64,000 bases of DNA, from the NCBI RefSeq assembly GCF_963678635.1, contig NC_087062.1, forward strand, positions 19,393,789 through 19,457,788. Reading direction: 5' to 3'. This document shows, piece after piece, positions 11,612 through 24,500 of the stretch (within the stretch, counting starts at the first letter, position 1; each line of letters starts with the position of its first letter). The position numbers and the translations under genes are program-made. The notes beneath the pieces are model-generated. The model was given only the letters and a program-made list of their open reading frames with translations, was not told the origin of the DNA and did not search any database. The DNA is from Symsagittifera roscoffensis. Taxonomy: Eukaryota; Xenacoelomorpha; Acoela; Convolutidae.

Positions 11612-12059
11612 ACCACCAGACCTTGAAATAGATGTTTTAATCGACTCAGGAGCAGAATCAAATATCATCAATATCTCCACTTGGAATGAAATCAAAATAT
11701 TACACCCGAACTTAATACCTATGAAAATAGCCAATAAATTAGCAACAGCACAAGGCTCAAGCATAATTAATTATGGAAAAATCCAAGTTTTCCTTGTCCC
11801 CACTAGAACAATGGAACAAAATAAAATCTTAAGCAAAGCATGTAAACAAACATTCCACATAACAGATATAAAACATAATATCATTGGCATACCGTTTTTA
11901 ACTAAATATAATCCCACAATAAACATTTTTAATAGTAAACTCCATATAAAAGACATGTACACAAGAATGAAGAACCCAGCCTTAACATTCTTTCAAATTT
12001 TAAACCACAATTTTTCTCCAAATTTTACCCTGTATACAATCAGGAACGCAAATACCTGA
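11612..12059 (+). pseudogene. Retropepsin (aspartic protease) domain
   Basis: The motif VLIDSGAESNI at 11634-11666 is the retroviral protease active site (D-S/T-G-A). About 80 residues later comes HNIIGIPFL, the second hallmark (hydrophobic-hydrophobic-G-x-x-F/L). The frame stays open from 11612 to the TGA at 12057. It would cleave the gag-pol polyprotein. It is separated from gag by a stop and from RT by a poorly conserved broken linker. Confidence 0.8.
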
Positions 12060-12517
12060 AACCACTTTCAAGAAATGTATATAACTTTTCAATCAAACAA
12101 GTTCACCAGTATGATAAAAACCAAAAAAACAACATCTATTTATGTTAGACCTTGAATTTAAACCCAATCATAAATTTTTTTGAATAACAATTTCATCCAT
12201 AAAATACATGAAACATTCAAACTCCGGTAATATTTTGTTACATTATATAATAATTCACCATACCAAATAACATTACCCCTAGGACTTTTAGGGTATTGTG
12301 AAACAAATGCCACAACTTCACCCACAAACAAAGTAGCATATCGAGTCAAAAATATTTTACAACTACTAGACATATGTCAATCAACAATTCTTGATGAAAA
12401 ATTATCAATAAACAATATAATAAGCAACGAAAAAAAAATACAGAGTATTTCACAAAAACACCATATTTTAAACCAACGTTCAAAAAATCAGATTATACAG
12501 AAGAACAACGAAAATTT
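12060..12517 (+). other. Decayed linker between protease and RT
   Basis: A-rich, broken in all frames, presumably the pol linker. A minus-strand open frame here is a shadow of the A-rich coding strand. Confidence 0.5.
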
Positions 12518-14206
12518 TTGACAAGGTTTAATTTTCAGCACTCTCAAATAACACAAAACGAATTCGACAAATTAGCCACACTACTACTAAAATATCCAAC
12601 AGTTAACGCAACATCAAAAATTGATGTTGGAAAAATTAGTTCACCACTACATTTACCTTTAAAACCTGACGCAATTTTTAAAAACCAAAGTGCAAATAAA
12701 GTACCAATACACTTACATGATAAAGTAAACAAACTACTTGACATTTTAGAACAATATGAAATTATATCCCCATTACAAAAAGACAAACAACCAAAAGGTA
12801 ACACCTTTATCAATCCAGTTTTCAACCTAGCTAAATGAGAATCACTAAAAACAGTTTTAGACGCTAGATATCTCAATTCATTAATTGATGAATTGAAATG
12901 CAATTGGCCTATTGAACCCATTCAAGTAATTCGAACAAAATTAAATGGTAAATATTTCACAACTACAGATATGAATAGAGCATACAATTAAATGCCACTA
13001 GAAGAACAATCACGACGATTAACACAATTCGTTATTGGAAATCAGCAAAACGAATTCAATAGATTATTCTATGGAATATATATAGGACCAGCAGCTTTTT
13101 CAGCTTTTCTGAGTAAAATTTTTTGACCACTTATACTCCAGAAAAATTCAGTCACATACTTAAACGATGTTTTCATGCAACCACAAACCAAAGAAGAGAT
13201 GTTTATAGTTTTAAAACAGTATCACCAAATACTAAAAAACGAAAACATCAAAGCAGCCCCGGACAAATCACATTTTTTCTTAACGGGCGTAAAACTTCTG
13301 AGTCACATTATTGAGAAAAACACTATAACCCCTTTGAAATCACGCATAGACGCAAATCAAAAACTCCAGCCACCCACGAATAAAAAGAAAATCCAGGAAT
13401 TCCTTGGAATGTTAAATTTCTTAAATAAATATGTACACAAAATGCAATTATACTTAAGACCTTTCTATAACATCCTTAGACAGCAAAATAACTTTGAATG
13501 GACTACCGAACATCAAACACGATTTGAAGAAAGTAAAAAATTTTTAACAGAACAAATATTAAGTTTAATCCCATATCCAAATCAACCATTTTACGCAATG
13601 TGCGATGCTTAAAATTTTGGCATCGGCGCACCATTACTACAATCACATAGTGGAAAAAATAAAATGAATCTTATATCACCAAACTCTCGCTTATTTACAC
13701 AAGCTTAACTACGACTCTCTACTCTTATGAGAGAGTGCACAGCTATAATATACACACTTATAGAAAATGATTTTCTGATACTTGGATCAAAACATCCAAC
13801 AGTTCTATTTACAGATCACAAACCAATTATATTTTTTTTTACACAAAAATCACATCCAAACCATAGAATTTACAGATTTCAATTAATTCTAATGAAATTC
13901 CCAAACCTACATATAGTTTGGACAGCAGGAAAAAATCTTGCATTACCAGATACACTAAATAGAAATACACCACCTGAACAACCTACACGAAAAGCTACAG
14001 TTGAAATACCACGAAATATTAAATTTTATCTTGCCAAAAATAAAACATCAACAAAATTAGAATGTAAATATGCAGTAAAAACCGACATAGATCAATCACA
14101 AATAAACAATTTGCAACATTTCCCACTTTATTTAGATTTACAAAATAATCACTATGAAGTTGACTTATTAGGTACTTTAAACCAATACCAGATTCGCATT
14201 GGATAA
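12518..14206 (+). pseudogene. Reverse transcriptase and RNase H, inactive
   Basis: One frame carries the whole domain, interrupted by TGA at 12836, TAA near 12989, TGA near 13124, TAA near 13610 and TAA near 13706. RT blocks in order: a VLDARYLNSLIDE block, a TDMNRAYN block, FNRLFYGIYIGPAAFSAFL, then the catalytic box at 13157-13168, which reads YLND where an active enzyme has YxDD, so the first Asp is replaced by Asn. RNase H follows: CDA (13605), RECTAIIYTL (13730), TDHKPI (13815) and ALPDTLNRN (13940) supply the usual D-E-D-D positions. RT copies element RNA into DNA; this copy cannot be active. Confidence 0.9.
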
Positions 14207-14649
14207 AAAATAATACCCAACAAAACAAAATCAAACAACAACCACACAAAAAAGATCTTTCCCCATTAATAGAAAGAAAAATTTAACTGACATCATAAAT
14301 TTATCAGGATCACCAACAAATGATTTAAAATACACAGTAAATCAAGTTTTTAACCTTCATGACCCACTTGACACAATTCCCCTATCAAAATTAGAAGTCG
14401 AAAATATTTTTCTACCAGCAACAGAAACAATTACACTACAATTATTACAGAAATACCAAAACCTTGAACCTGTTATTAGACAACTCAAATCATGGCACAA
14501 ATATAAAACAAAAGCAGCAAAAGCTGATACAACAATTTTAGGAAACAAAACACTCCTTCGATACTTCAGAAAATTCAATAATACAACTATAAATGAAAGC
14601 ACAGACCTTTTAGAATATCAAAAACCTGATTTTAAAGTACCCTGTCTTC

Positions 14650-15431
14650 CCCTAAGTATGATATTGATAGAATCCAACATATCACACACACAACATACAA
14701 AAGGACACTAAGAATCAGAAAAGACCAGCTCAAATTTTACACACATTTTTTACTTCCCAAATGCACCAATTTGGATTAAAGTATTATGCAACGATTGCAT
14801 AATATGTCAATTAAATAAACCTTATTCCAATCAAAAACAAATAGCACCGAAACAAGATTTTAAAGGACAAAGTCTATATTTCAATCATAGAATTTCATTT
14901 GACACAAAAGGACCAATTTCACCATCCTCCGAAGGAAATTCTTATATTATGGTCATTGTTGATGCATTTACTCACTACGTAGCACTCAACCCAGTACCAC
15001 ATTGTAAAGCTTATTACGTATATACAACACTTTGCGAACATTGGATAGCTAATTTCGGACTATCCGAAATACTAGTCACAGATAACGGCACAGAATTTGT
15101 AAATAATGAAATCATCACATTATGCCACTTATATGATATCAAACATAAACCACCTATAACTCATGCACCATGGACAAATGGATTAGTCGAAGGTATGAAC
15201 CGTTCACTACAAGAATATCTTAGATGTATCATTAATGGAATTGATACACGATATACTGAATGGTCAGCAGATGTAAAATTATTCCCCTTATCCTATAATT
15301 CACAAATCACAACAACTCTAGAAATGTCACCATACGAAATGGTTTTTAATCAAAAGCCACAAAAATCAATTAGCTTACAGCAAATGCCCATAAAAATACA
15401 CAAGGTTATTTTCAACGAATTAAAGAAATAA
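14650..15431 (+). pseudogene. Integrase (HHCC zinc finger and D35E core)
   Basis: The zinc-binding part shows two His (HTQHTKGH, about 14684-14708, followed by a stop) and CNDCIIC near 14790. The catalytic core is open from about 14713 to the TAA at 15429. Asp at 14901 (SFDTKGP), Asp at 15081 (TDNGTEF) and Glu at 15189 (GLVEGMNRSL) give exactly 35 residues between the second Asp and Glu, as in retroviral and Ty3 integrases. It joins element DNA to the host chromosome. The core is the best preserved part of the element; the C-terminal DNA-binding part after 15431 is broken. Confidence 0.9.
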
Positions 15432-16488
15432 ACAACTTTAATTTTGATTAACGTCAATATTCTTTTTAATCACTTTGAATTTTCACACTTCCGTAATAAC
15501 ATGCTGAAACCACACTCGATAAATTCTAGTTCAAATTCAGCCAATAGAAATCATTCAAATTTGTCACCTTATTATCTCTCACACAAACTCATTAGCCGAC
15601 AGATATCAATCTTCGGGCATATCTATAACTATAATTTTACGACCTCCAGGTCAAAAATCAGCAACTTGCTAAAACTTGACAACTAAAATACACACTACTT
15701 GAATATTACAACCCTCCCCTATCTAATAACGCAAAGATCAACAAAATTTTCCCAATTCAGACCTCAAAAACCCTCCAACCAAAAATGGCAAATTAGCCTT
15801 AAGCAAAAAAGACCCTGATCATTTGGCCTAAAGTACAAATAATTCAAAGATACCCCCAATTACCCAACAAATAAAAACAAAACTACGAAGACCTTTCGAA
15901 CTTCATAAAATAAACCATCAACAATTTTTGAGAAAACTCGACCCACTTGTCAAAAAAATCAAAAATAATATGACCACACTTGAATTTCGCTCCAAAAGTT
16001 GAAAAAATATTCGACGAACGAATCATTTCTTAAATGCTTCTTTCTATAACAGTCGATAACTTAAAACAAATACTTTCAATTTTTTTCACAAAATTTTCTT
16101 TTCTATTTAAATCTTTGCTATTCTTTTTCATTGAAATTTTTGAAGACCTAATAATCCTTTCCATATTTTTTGCAATCTTTGTCTTATTTTCTATTCCCTA
16201 TTTGAAATATACCTCCAACTTTCCCAAATCCTTGACCACATCTACAGGTACGAAAACACAAAATCTATTTAAATGATGCGAACAATTTTTAGTCGAAAAT
16301 ATATTTTTCTATTATTCATAGTTTTTCTCACATTTTAACATCCCTAATTATGACAATGTGCAAATGTATAAAATAGGCAATAGTCACATTTGCCTTAGCA
16401 ACTTTTCTTTCGATACTTTTTATTGAAGAATTTTATAATAAACATAAATTTTCTCTATAGATTTAAACAATCAAATACCTTTTAAAAA
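15432..16488 (+). other. Broken end of pol and pol-env spacer
   Basis: No frame remains open beyond about 80 codons. A frame at 16034-16276 encodes two strongly hydrophobic stretches, which may be a chance effect of T-rich sequence or the remains of a signal/anchor region. Nothing else recognised. Confidence 0.35.
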
Positions 16489-17265
16489 TTGCTAATCAAC
16501 CACCACCAAACAGACCCACAAACAACTTCCCAAAAAAGTCCAAAAACACCTACAACTACCCAAAATCCCCAATCATCATCACGCATCTCTTTTCAAGACA
16601 ACCCATACACTTTTGAAGAACAACACGCACGATTATCTGAACCATTAGAAACAGTTAATCGCCAAGCACCTTTAAGCGAACCAACATATAATTTATATCC
16701 CACCTTACAACAAGATCTCAATCAAGTAAGACATATTAGCAAAAATCAAAGTACACTTGAAACAAATAGACAAATTATACATCCAAGACGAAACAGAAAT
16801 TTTCAAACCCCCAGAGTTCATTTTAACACACCTCAATCACCAACACCAACTACCTCAGAACTTTCTAGCAGTACACTACCAAAAACTCCCACACTTGCTT
16901 CACAACACAGCCTTTCAAATATTCCATCAGACTATCTAGGTTCAACTCCAACATCAGAGCAAATCCGAGAAAATCTTTTTAACCTCCCAGAAACCACCGA
17001 ACGACCACCATATTGGAAAACACACTCATATACTCAAGGTGAACCCAATTTAGTGAATGAACCAAAAGATATTTCTTCTGATACAACATTATCATCCCTG
17101 CAAGAAACACTTTCACTTCCATCAACGCCATCTATAAGTCAAATATCTCCAATACTTTTCCCCCTTGACTTCACAATTTTCAAATACTTCAACAAAATAA
17201 TCTCCAATTATGGTTTGAAATCACAGTCAGACTTAATAATATTGTTCAACACCCTTTTCCCCTAA
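16489..17265 (+). pseudogene. Unrecognised Pro/Ser/Thr/Gln-rich frame of the retroelement
   Basis: An open frame of about 258 codons with no conventional ATG at its listed start; it begins within A-rich sequence. Composition is dominated by Pro, Ser, Thr, Gln and Asn, like a disordered or mucin-like protein. It lies between pol and the env-like segment, so it could be the N-terminal part of the env precursor or a separate accessory protein. I see no enzyme motif. Confidence 0.45.
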
Positions 17266-17445
17266 GTCCACCAAATATTACAGCTCAATCATTACCTCCC
17301 CCATTTATAACAACTGAAGTCATATATAAATACGACAGATATACAAAAACTACAATTGGGTTTATCACCTTTTATAACCCATACTCAGGATTATCATACA
17401 CATGTATATTTGAAAACCATTTACAATTCAATACCTCCTTTTTCT

Positions 17446-19951
17446 AATTTTTTCCGAACGAAACACAAATCCATCTCCTCGCACAGGATCTCAGGATTTA
17501 TTAGTAACACACTATGATTGTGAAGAAAACGAGCAAAAAACGCTACACAAATATGCTATAAACCAAGTAACACAATGCGAATCAGAACCACAAGCTATGG
17601 AAACCACAAACATAATAGCAACAATATAGTCAAAAGCCCGAGCAACAACACTTACAGGCTATAAATTTACAGCGACATCTTCCGAAAAGAAAGTATATTG
17701 TTCACAAGTTTCCAATGGAAATAAAAATCGACTTGATCACGAATCTTTCTCTCGAAGTAATATAGAAAGATTTTTACATCTCAAACCCGACGATTATAAA
17801 AACGAACTACTCACATTGAACTTGACAAAAAACAAAAACTCAAACAGAAAAACCGTAAACTTTCAAGTCTTCACCGACTCTGTACATCAAGCAGAACTTG
17901 AAAGATATCAATGACATTTTAAATTAGACGAAAGATACCCATACAACGGCGCACACGGACGACTAACGTATGATATTCACAACAAACACTGGATACCACA
18001 TATTGGAATAAATAATCCCTCAAACTGCAAAGCTGGTACAAAAAATAAAGGATACCGAAAAAAAGTTTTTTGACTGGAAAATACAACTTGAAAAAAAAAC
18101 AACTCACACGAGATTTAAAAGATAACACTATAATTTATCAAGGAATCAGAGTACCTTCTAAAAACGAACAAGGCTATTGTGATCCTACAACAAGGACACA
18201 TGCAACAATTTTTTGGTTCCCGAAGACACTTGTACAACATTTCAAGTAGCAAAAATCCACGCTAGAATGATTAAATTTCATGAAAAATATTTCATTGAAT
18301 CCATCCCATTTGAAAATGTCAACCCAAATCAAAAAAGACAACACAATACTAAATCAAAAACATTCATAATATAGAAAATAAGTTAACACGTTTTCAAATC
18401 TATCACGAAACAGATTTTGCATGTAAATATAAAAATCCACTCTACAAAATCCAATATTCCGAAATACTTGTCGAATACGAGCAAGGTTTCGATATGAACA
18501 CTGGAAAAATAAAAAATATTCCCTATGCAGCACTTCAACCTATCTGAGAAGGAACACCATACATCCCAGTAAATCTTCTTAAAAACGCAGGAAACTCTCG
18601 TGGAAAAATCAAACCACAAGACACTGAAAGCACACGAGTACAAGATTTATTACTAATGAATAGTACATATTTAGGTGCAATACACTATGACATCCACTTA
18701 GATATGAAATTAGAATACACAATTAGTAGAATTTTTCAGGAAATGTCACTTTCCGAATTAGAAACACTACATCAACTATGTGAGTTAGAAAGAACTCAGA
18801 TCTTACAATCACTCGCACTAGCAGTTTTAAAAATACCCTACGCAGGATATTTGTTATCCTGAAATAGATCAAACTTCCTTGACTATGAAGGAAACATCTT
18901 ATGGTTTCATACTTGGACCACAAAAGTATCACCATTATATGTTTTTGAAGATAATTGTTGTTAGAAACGAATCGCGATATTCTATAAAAAAAAGAACATT
19001 TTGTCGATAGACTTTCAAGACGAACATATTTTTGGGATACCGCAGTCCCATATGGATCAAAAAACAGCCACAATGTCGTACAATTAAACCCCGATGAAGA
19101 AAAGTACTACCTACTTAAACCATACCCTACATTAATGCAACCATTAAAAAAGTTTTCACCCGAAAGTATTCGAGCTATTGCTCGCAATCCCAATATCGAT
19201 CTAAAATCGATAGGAATATATTCTAAATCAGATATACAACATCACATTCGTACAAAATAATTATTTTCAAGAACTACTAACACAAATGGACACTATACAA
19301 AAACAATCGATAGATCAAAATTCAAGAATACTTGCAGAAACCGCAGGATTTTCAGACATCTATAACAAGACTACAGCGGATATTTTAAAGATATTAAGGA
19401 CTACATATATTTAAACGGCGAAAAAAAACAGACCACAAGATATCTCACCAAAAATTTTTTTTAGTTTCGTAACCTTGAAAAACGAAATCCTTGCCTTTCT
19501 AGGGTGGCCATATTACATCTTAGAAAGATTGACTATCTTATACGCTATGATTATTTTTACTGGATTTCTTTTCTCATTACTAAAAGGAATCTACAACACA
19601 TGCGCAATACATACACAAGTAAACCGACAAGCAAGCGTAGCACGCATATTATTTGCAGGATTTTTTGGAATTTTTTCATCATCAATAAACGAAATACTCT
19701 TTGATGCACAAATCAAAGAATACAATACGAAACTATCAACAAACCCGAACACATACGACAAATCACACAATAATACAAATACATTACCTACAGCACCACA
19801 TTCACCAAATTTACATCATAACCATCCATTATCATTAGTTTCACGAAATTTTAGAAACCTAGCAATCACAATCACAAACCCTCCAAACTTAAGATCAAGT
19901 AGCATACAAAGCCCTATTCAAGATATAATAACACAAAACCCCTCAAAATGA
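17446..19951 (+). pseudogene. env-like glycoprotein region, degenerate
   Basis: Several frames across this stretch encode pieces of what looks like one long protein. Support for envelope is positional and structural: it follows integrase; it has Cys residues and possible N-glycosylation sites in the middle part (17.9-18.9 kb); and in the open frame 19475-19951 there is a strong transmembrane segment (about 19520-19595) followed by a short basic stretch and a polar tail of about 100 residues. Stops and frameshifts are frequent, so no functional protein is made. I could not assign it to a known glycoprotein class by eye. Confidence 0.5.
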
Positions 19952-21423
19952 CGATACATATGAACAAAACATTAAACAGCCCATACCATCACTTTTCACT
20001 CTCAAGATTATCATTTTTTCAGCCCACGATGAGCAGACAAATTGGATCATTCCATCGATCAAACTCCCACCCTGCCAATCTACAAAATCCAATCCCCATT
20101 ATCCCACTTTTTGCTTTTCCGCCACCTGATTCACCACAAACTAATACATCATCATGCATGAATTCTGATACTAACTCAGACATCACGACTTTTCTGACAA
20201 TATCACAACTTAATAACTCCGATATAGAAACTCCCGATGAATTCGCAGATTCCGAACCATCCCCTTCTACCTATACCCAGACCAATTCTTCAACCTTCTC
20301 AAAACCCCCTTTCGACCTATTCAACCTCAAAACCACTGTACATCTCCCTCCACTCCTTCTCATGTTTCCCAAGTAACCCCAACCTACTCCCCAGTTGTTT
20401 TTGGACGATCAACCAACAATTCCCCAGATATAATTCAAATTTCAGAAGAATTAGATAATTTTGTAACACTCCGACAACAGTTATCATCCCCCCACACTCT
20501 CACTATTCACCAACTATCATCAACAATAACATCATCAAATCCATCAACACCTATACCAATTTCAGATTATACCCCATCATTAGCTCAATAATCCACATCA
20601 ACAGAAACATCCACTAGTACTAACCGATCTTATAGAAATTTTAAACGTAAATTCCCAAATCACTCGTTCCCATCCAAACCCGGAACCGCCCGAGAATACG
20701 TTAACCATCCAGACAACACCAATACTGCAAACTATCTTCAAGTAACTTTACCTTTATTTCCCCAATACACATTAAATCAATCCGACTCTAACCCTGAACA
20801 ATATAATTTTGTAGATGAACATGTTTTAATACCCACACTTCATAGGACCGCTTATTACAATTATACTAATCCCCTTTCTTTACCACTCCATAACACCACA
20901 CAAGATATTGAGAGAAATAAGAGCGAATTATTCAGACTAACCACGTCACTAACATCCCGACAATTTACATACACAGGATTTAAAAAATTACTAAAAACAT
21001 TCACTGCACCCCGAGCTAACGACTATTGAATAATTGAATAATATGATCATAAGATCATCAGACCTAACCAAGATCAATTTCTTGACGATGATCAATTTGC
21101 AAACCCACAATTAACAGAAAAATTGTTCATTGAAACATCCTACTTATTCACACTTAGCATACAAGATAAAAAGCATGATCACATTATTTCAGAAAAATTA
21201 TCCGACATTCAAGCATACGAATCATTTTACGAAAAACTTCAAACATTTTCACTAACCTTTCATTTTCTTACACCAAAAGAACGTGATTTGAACTGTTCAC
21301 ACGACATCATGTTGAGAACTAAACAAACGCACCCACACTTATTATCGTTTTATACAGAATCATTTTCATTTAGACACGCCATCAAGACAAACCCACCACA
21401 GATTTCATTTCATAAATTCTAAA
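19948..21423 (+). pseudogene. Unrecognised third reading frame after env
   Basis: From 19948 the first 140 codons are Pro/Ser/Thr-rich, like the frame at 16489. Interrupted pieces continue to 20590, and a further segment near 20600-21420 (last open part 21123-21423) encodes a more globular, charged and aromatic-rich protein ending at TAA 21421. Stops include a TGA pair near 21030. Most Ty3/gypsy elements have no gene here. It may be an accessory protein, a second env-like unit or captured sequence. Confidence 0.4.
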
Positions 21424-23424
21424 TACACTTCACTGTTTTTCTTAAATTTCACATATTGTATTAAAGATACTAACCTTCAAGGCATCCTCCAGAATTATGA
21501 TCCAATCACCCAGATGTATATATTCTGTCCCTTCACCAAGACCTTCAACGAAGAAGAATCCCAACCCCGAATAGTCCCGCATGAATATATTCAGCCTATA
21601 GAAATACCCATTTTAGAATTCATCTACAATAGTAGATATAATCACAAAATTTACAATCTAATTCAGAACACACCACACGAATTTGCAGTAGGCACCGAAG
21701 AACTAAAAATCATAAAAGCAATTCAATTGCTTTGGCCACTGCTTCAAACTAAAAACATCATTCGCAAAATTATTAACCACATCAGATGCTATTCACGATT
21801 TTTTCCCTCATGGCTTCTTTTCCGACGATTAAGGTAAGTATGAGTTGAATAATTCAAAACTAACTTTTTCAAAATAAAACTAACCATTCTTTATAAATGA
21901 TTTACTTTTCTTTAGTCTTCACACCACAATCACCTATAAACAAGAAAAAACAAACAAAAATACAAACTCTTTTAATCATAATAAACTCTATTAAACCTTT
22001 AGCACTAAATGATGCAGTAAATTTCAATTTCAAAGTAGTAAATTTATCTATAAGTTATTTGCCTAAATGTAGTAAAATCAAATACGATGAAAATTATTTT
22101 ATAATTTCAGACTCCCACAAAGCAGTAAAATTCAATTTCAAAGTAGTAAATTTATACAGAGAAGAAAGCAGTACTAACCTTTTACATATCTTCTATTCAC
22201 CCGCACAAGAATTCTATCCAAAATCGCCCAGCTCGCCCACAAAGAATTGTTTAAAATAATGAATTCAAGTTTTAAGTTTTCACTAACAACAACTCAAACA
22301 AGCGATAACCAGTTTCCAGCTTTCCTTTAAGCCGGTTGGAAAGGAACTATATAATAACCCAAACTAACCAACGCAGCTTACTAAACACCATAAACCATAA
22401 ACTAATAGCATGATTAAAAAAAGAAAACCTATGGTACCCAAACCGGATTAAATCAGCTTAAAACTGGATAATTTATTCTTTTGAAGACTATTACCAAGTC
22501 AAAAAAAGGAATAATAAAACCCAAAAGTCGCAAGACAAACCCAAACCAAAAACAATTTGATTTTTGAGAAAAGGACAAGCAAAGTAACAAAAGAAAAACC
22601 AGAAATAATATAACATAAAACGTTAGCACAAAACAGGACCCCTTAAAGAACCAGCATGAAATCAGATTCTCACTCCTGGCCTAACCCACCAGAGAGGACG
22701 TCCTGAGCATGCTCTATAACCGGCCTAACCCACCTTGCTACATCCATGCTTTGCGACCACACTATATTTTTGACAAGAGGTACTCAAGAGTACTAAAAAT
22801 AACTGAACTAAAACAAATACGCTTTTGCGAAAACAACTAACCAAATTCATAACTAAAAAAAAGAATTAACATAATTTTATACAATGTAAATCATAATATG
22901 CAGTACATAGATCACACACAACCACAAAGACGAGCATCGAAAGACTAGACGACCCCATCACACTCAACCTATAGAACGACTAAACACAACCGACATGCCG
23001 CTGACAATCACGACTCAAAAACGATTTAGAGTACAACTTGACTTCGCAGAAAAGGACTTCATTGAATCAGACCAATGATCACCTCGATGTTCAAGTATAC
23101 GTACAGATCCGAGTTACAAGGCGTTCCCTCCAAGCACAATCTTCACGCCATTCCCAGACGAGAGGGATACTCAATCAGTTCTCCACCAAAACAGAACAAG
23201 CAATCATAGCAAGCCATCTTGAAATCAGATTGATTTCACCGGACCGTCGCAGTCATCGTCGGACAAACAACTATCAACTTCATGTCGACGATCCTTGCTT
23301 CCTGGAGCATTCTTCTCCAAGAACAGAATAAGAAAATGATGTTCGCCAAATACCAATGATCGTCATCCATCCTCTTATTACAGACAGAAGATAAAAATCA
23401 AAAACTCTGCAAACCCCGGATGGG
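21424..23424 (+). other. 3' internal region of the retroelement; small open frames only
   Basis: Two open frames (21514-21837 and 21897-22259) encode about 107 and 120 residues without known motifs. A 30-base block (GTAAATTTCAATTTCAAAGT..) is duplicated at 22016 and 22126, and a GGCCTAACCCACC block occurs twice near 22678-22735. From about 22990 to 23424 the sequence has a diverged relative in inverted orientation at 40620-41150. Confidence 0.45.
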
Positions 23425-23880
23425 TGGAACTAGATCTAAACTACATTTTATTATTATTGGTTATAAATTATATATTTTATCACTATGAAATTTTTACTAT
23501 TAACCAATCATGATCCATCTAACTAACAACCCATTTATTTGTAAGTGCTGAAATTACTTGTAATTTCAGCACCAGAGAGATTTGAATTTAACTTAGAAAT
23601 TAGTTACCTCTCCAAGAGACCTTTTGGCAATCGCAATAAGCCAGTATACTCTAGATCTATTGAGCCTAGCAGAAACTAGTTAAACACCCTGAGATTAGTA
23701 GATATAAGAGTAAGATTAGGATCGGTATTTGACTAAAAAGTTGCACGAATCTATCCGGCCGAAAATAAGATAGCGTGACGAGCAGACGGTGTACCCTATC
23801 CGAAATTACTGTATGAGTTAGACCAAAGAACATAACTCACTCGGTTCAAGGTCGGAAAAATTTTATTTGACGGCTTCGTA
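23425..23880 (+). repeat. LTR-like 3' end of the retroelement
   Basis: Starts near TGGAACTAG after a GGATGGG stretch, contains a TATAAATT box near 23463 and a perfect 28-bp palindrome (23545-23572). Its reverse complement aligns with 40280-40640, including AGATCTATTGAG, AAATCTATCCGG-like and GATAGCGTGACGA blocks. A copy away from its internal region behaves as expected of an LTR. I could not find the partner 5' LTR, and the right border is approximate. Confidence 0.55.
23545..23572. promoter_or_regulatory. Perfect 13+2+13 palindrome in the LTR-like segment
   Basis: GTGCTGAAATTAC-TT-GTAATTTCAGCAC. The corresponding site in the inverted copy (40482-40505) is also a perfect palindrome with different bases at two paired positions. 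It could be a binding site for a dimeric factor or an RNA hairpin in the LTR transcript. Confidence 0.75.
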
Positions 23881-24089
23881 TTTTAGATAAAATGCGCTCA
23901 AATAAGTTGCGCTTTCATCTTTGCATTTAGTTGAGCATTTTGCACTAGAAGTGAACTGACCTTAAAACACTACGCTTGCAAGCTACGCTGGCTAACGTAA
24001 ATTTCAAGAAAAAATTACATGTTTTGGCTCATCTGTTGCATGCGTGATATACTTGAATAGCTCAAACTTTCTCCAAATCTAAAAGTTAA

Positions 24090-24500
24090 ACTCAGACAAG
24101 ACTGCTTGTATCAATTAAGACTGTTCGTACAATAATTGAAATTTATAAACAATTTTTTTAAGTAAATTTTTTATGATTTGTATGTAACCATATGTAAAGT
24201 ACAAAGTGATATATTTGCATATAGCAAAATGTTAACTGAACCAAATAGCTTGCCTTACCTCAATTAAAAACAAGTTTTAAAACAGATTTAAACCACAGCT
24301 TACGCGTTAAAAGCACGAAATTTATCGCGCGTTATTTGCCCCATATTGGCAGCCCTTAAACCCCCATAACTTCACTGATAATATTATTTCAAATTTGACC
24401 TCAAGGTAACAATACTTATTGAATGTTAAAAACTTGTCGAAAACGCTAGTTACAAAATCGATATTAATTTTCAGAAATAGTCGAAACAAAAACTAAAATT
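24090..24500 (+). repeat. Dispersed GCGCGTTAA-family repeat, copy right of the Ty3 element
   Basis: GACTGCTTGTATCAATT, TTACGCGTTAAAAGCACGAAA, TATCGCGCGTTATTTGCCCC and CCCATAACTTCACTGATAAT match the copy at 44320-44865 in the same orientation. Confidence 0.65.

Larger units (their letters stand above)
10255..23880 (+). mobile_element. Ty3/gypsy-type LTR retroelement with env-like region, degenerate, 5' truncated
   Basis: In order: gag remnant with CCHC knuckle, retropepsin, RT, RNase H, integrase with D35E spacing, a putative env, further open frames and an LTR-like 3' segment. RT-RNase H before integrase places it with Ty3/gypsy rather than copia. The coding strand is very A-rich, unlike flanking DNA. 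In-frame stops and frameshifts break every domain. No 5' LTR or gag N-terminus is seen: sequence left of 10255 belongs to another repeat. At about 13.6 kb it is longer than usual for the group, because about 6 kb lies between integrase and the LTR-like end. Confidence 0.85.

Noticed and set aside
10801-21050. TGA read as tryptophan in the retroelement (several TGA codons fall at plausible Trp places)
   Set aside because: TAA and TAG are also frequent in the same frames, many Trp codons are TGG, and the two TGA sites in RT (12836 and about 13124) are at positions where the family does not normally have Trp. Ordinary decay explains it better.
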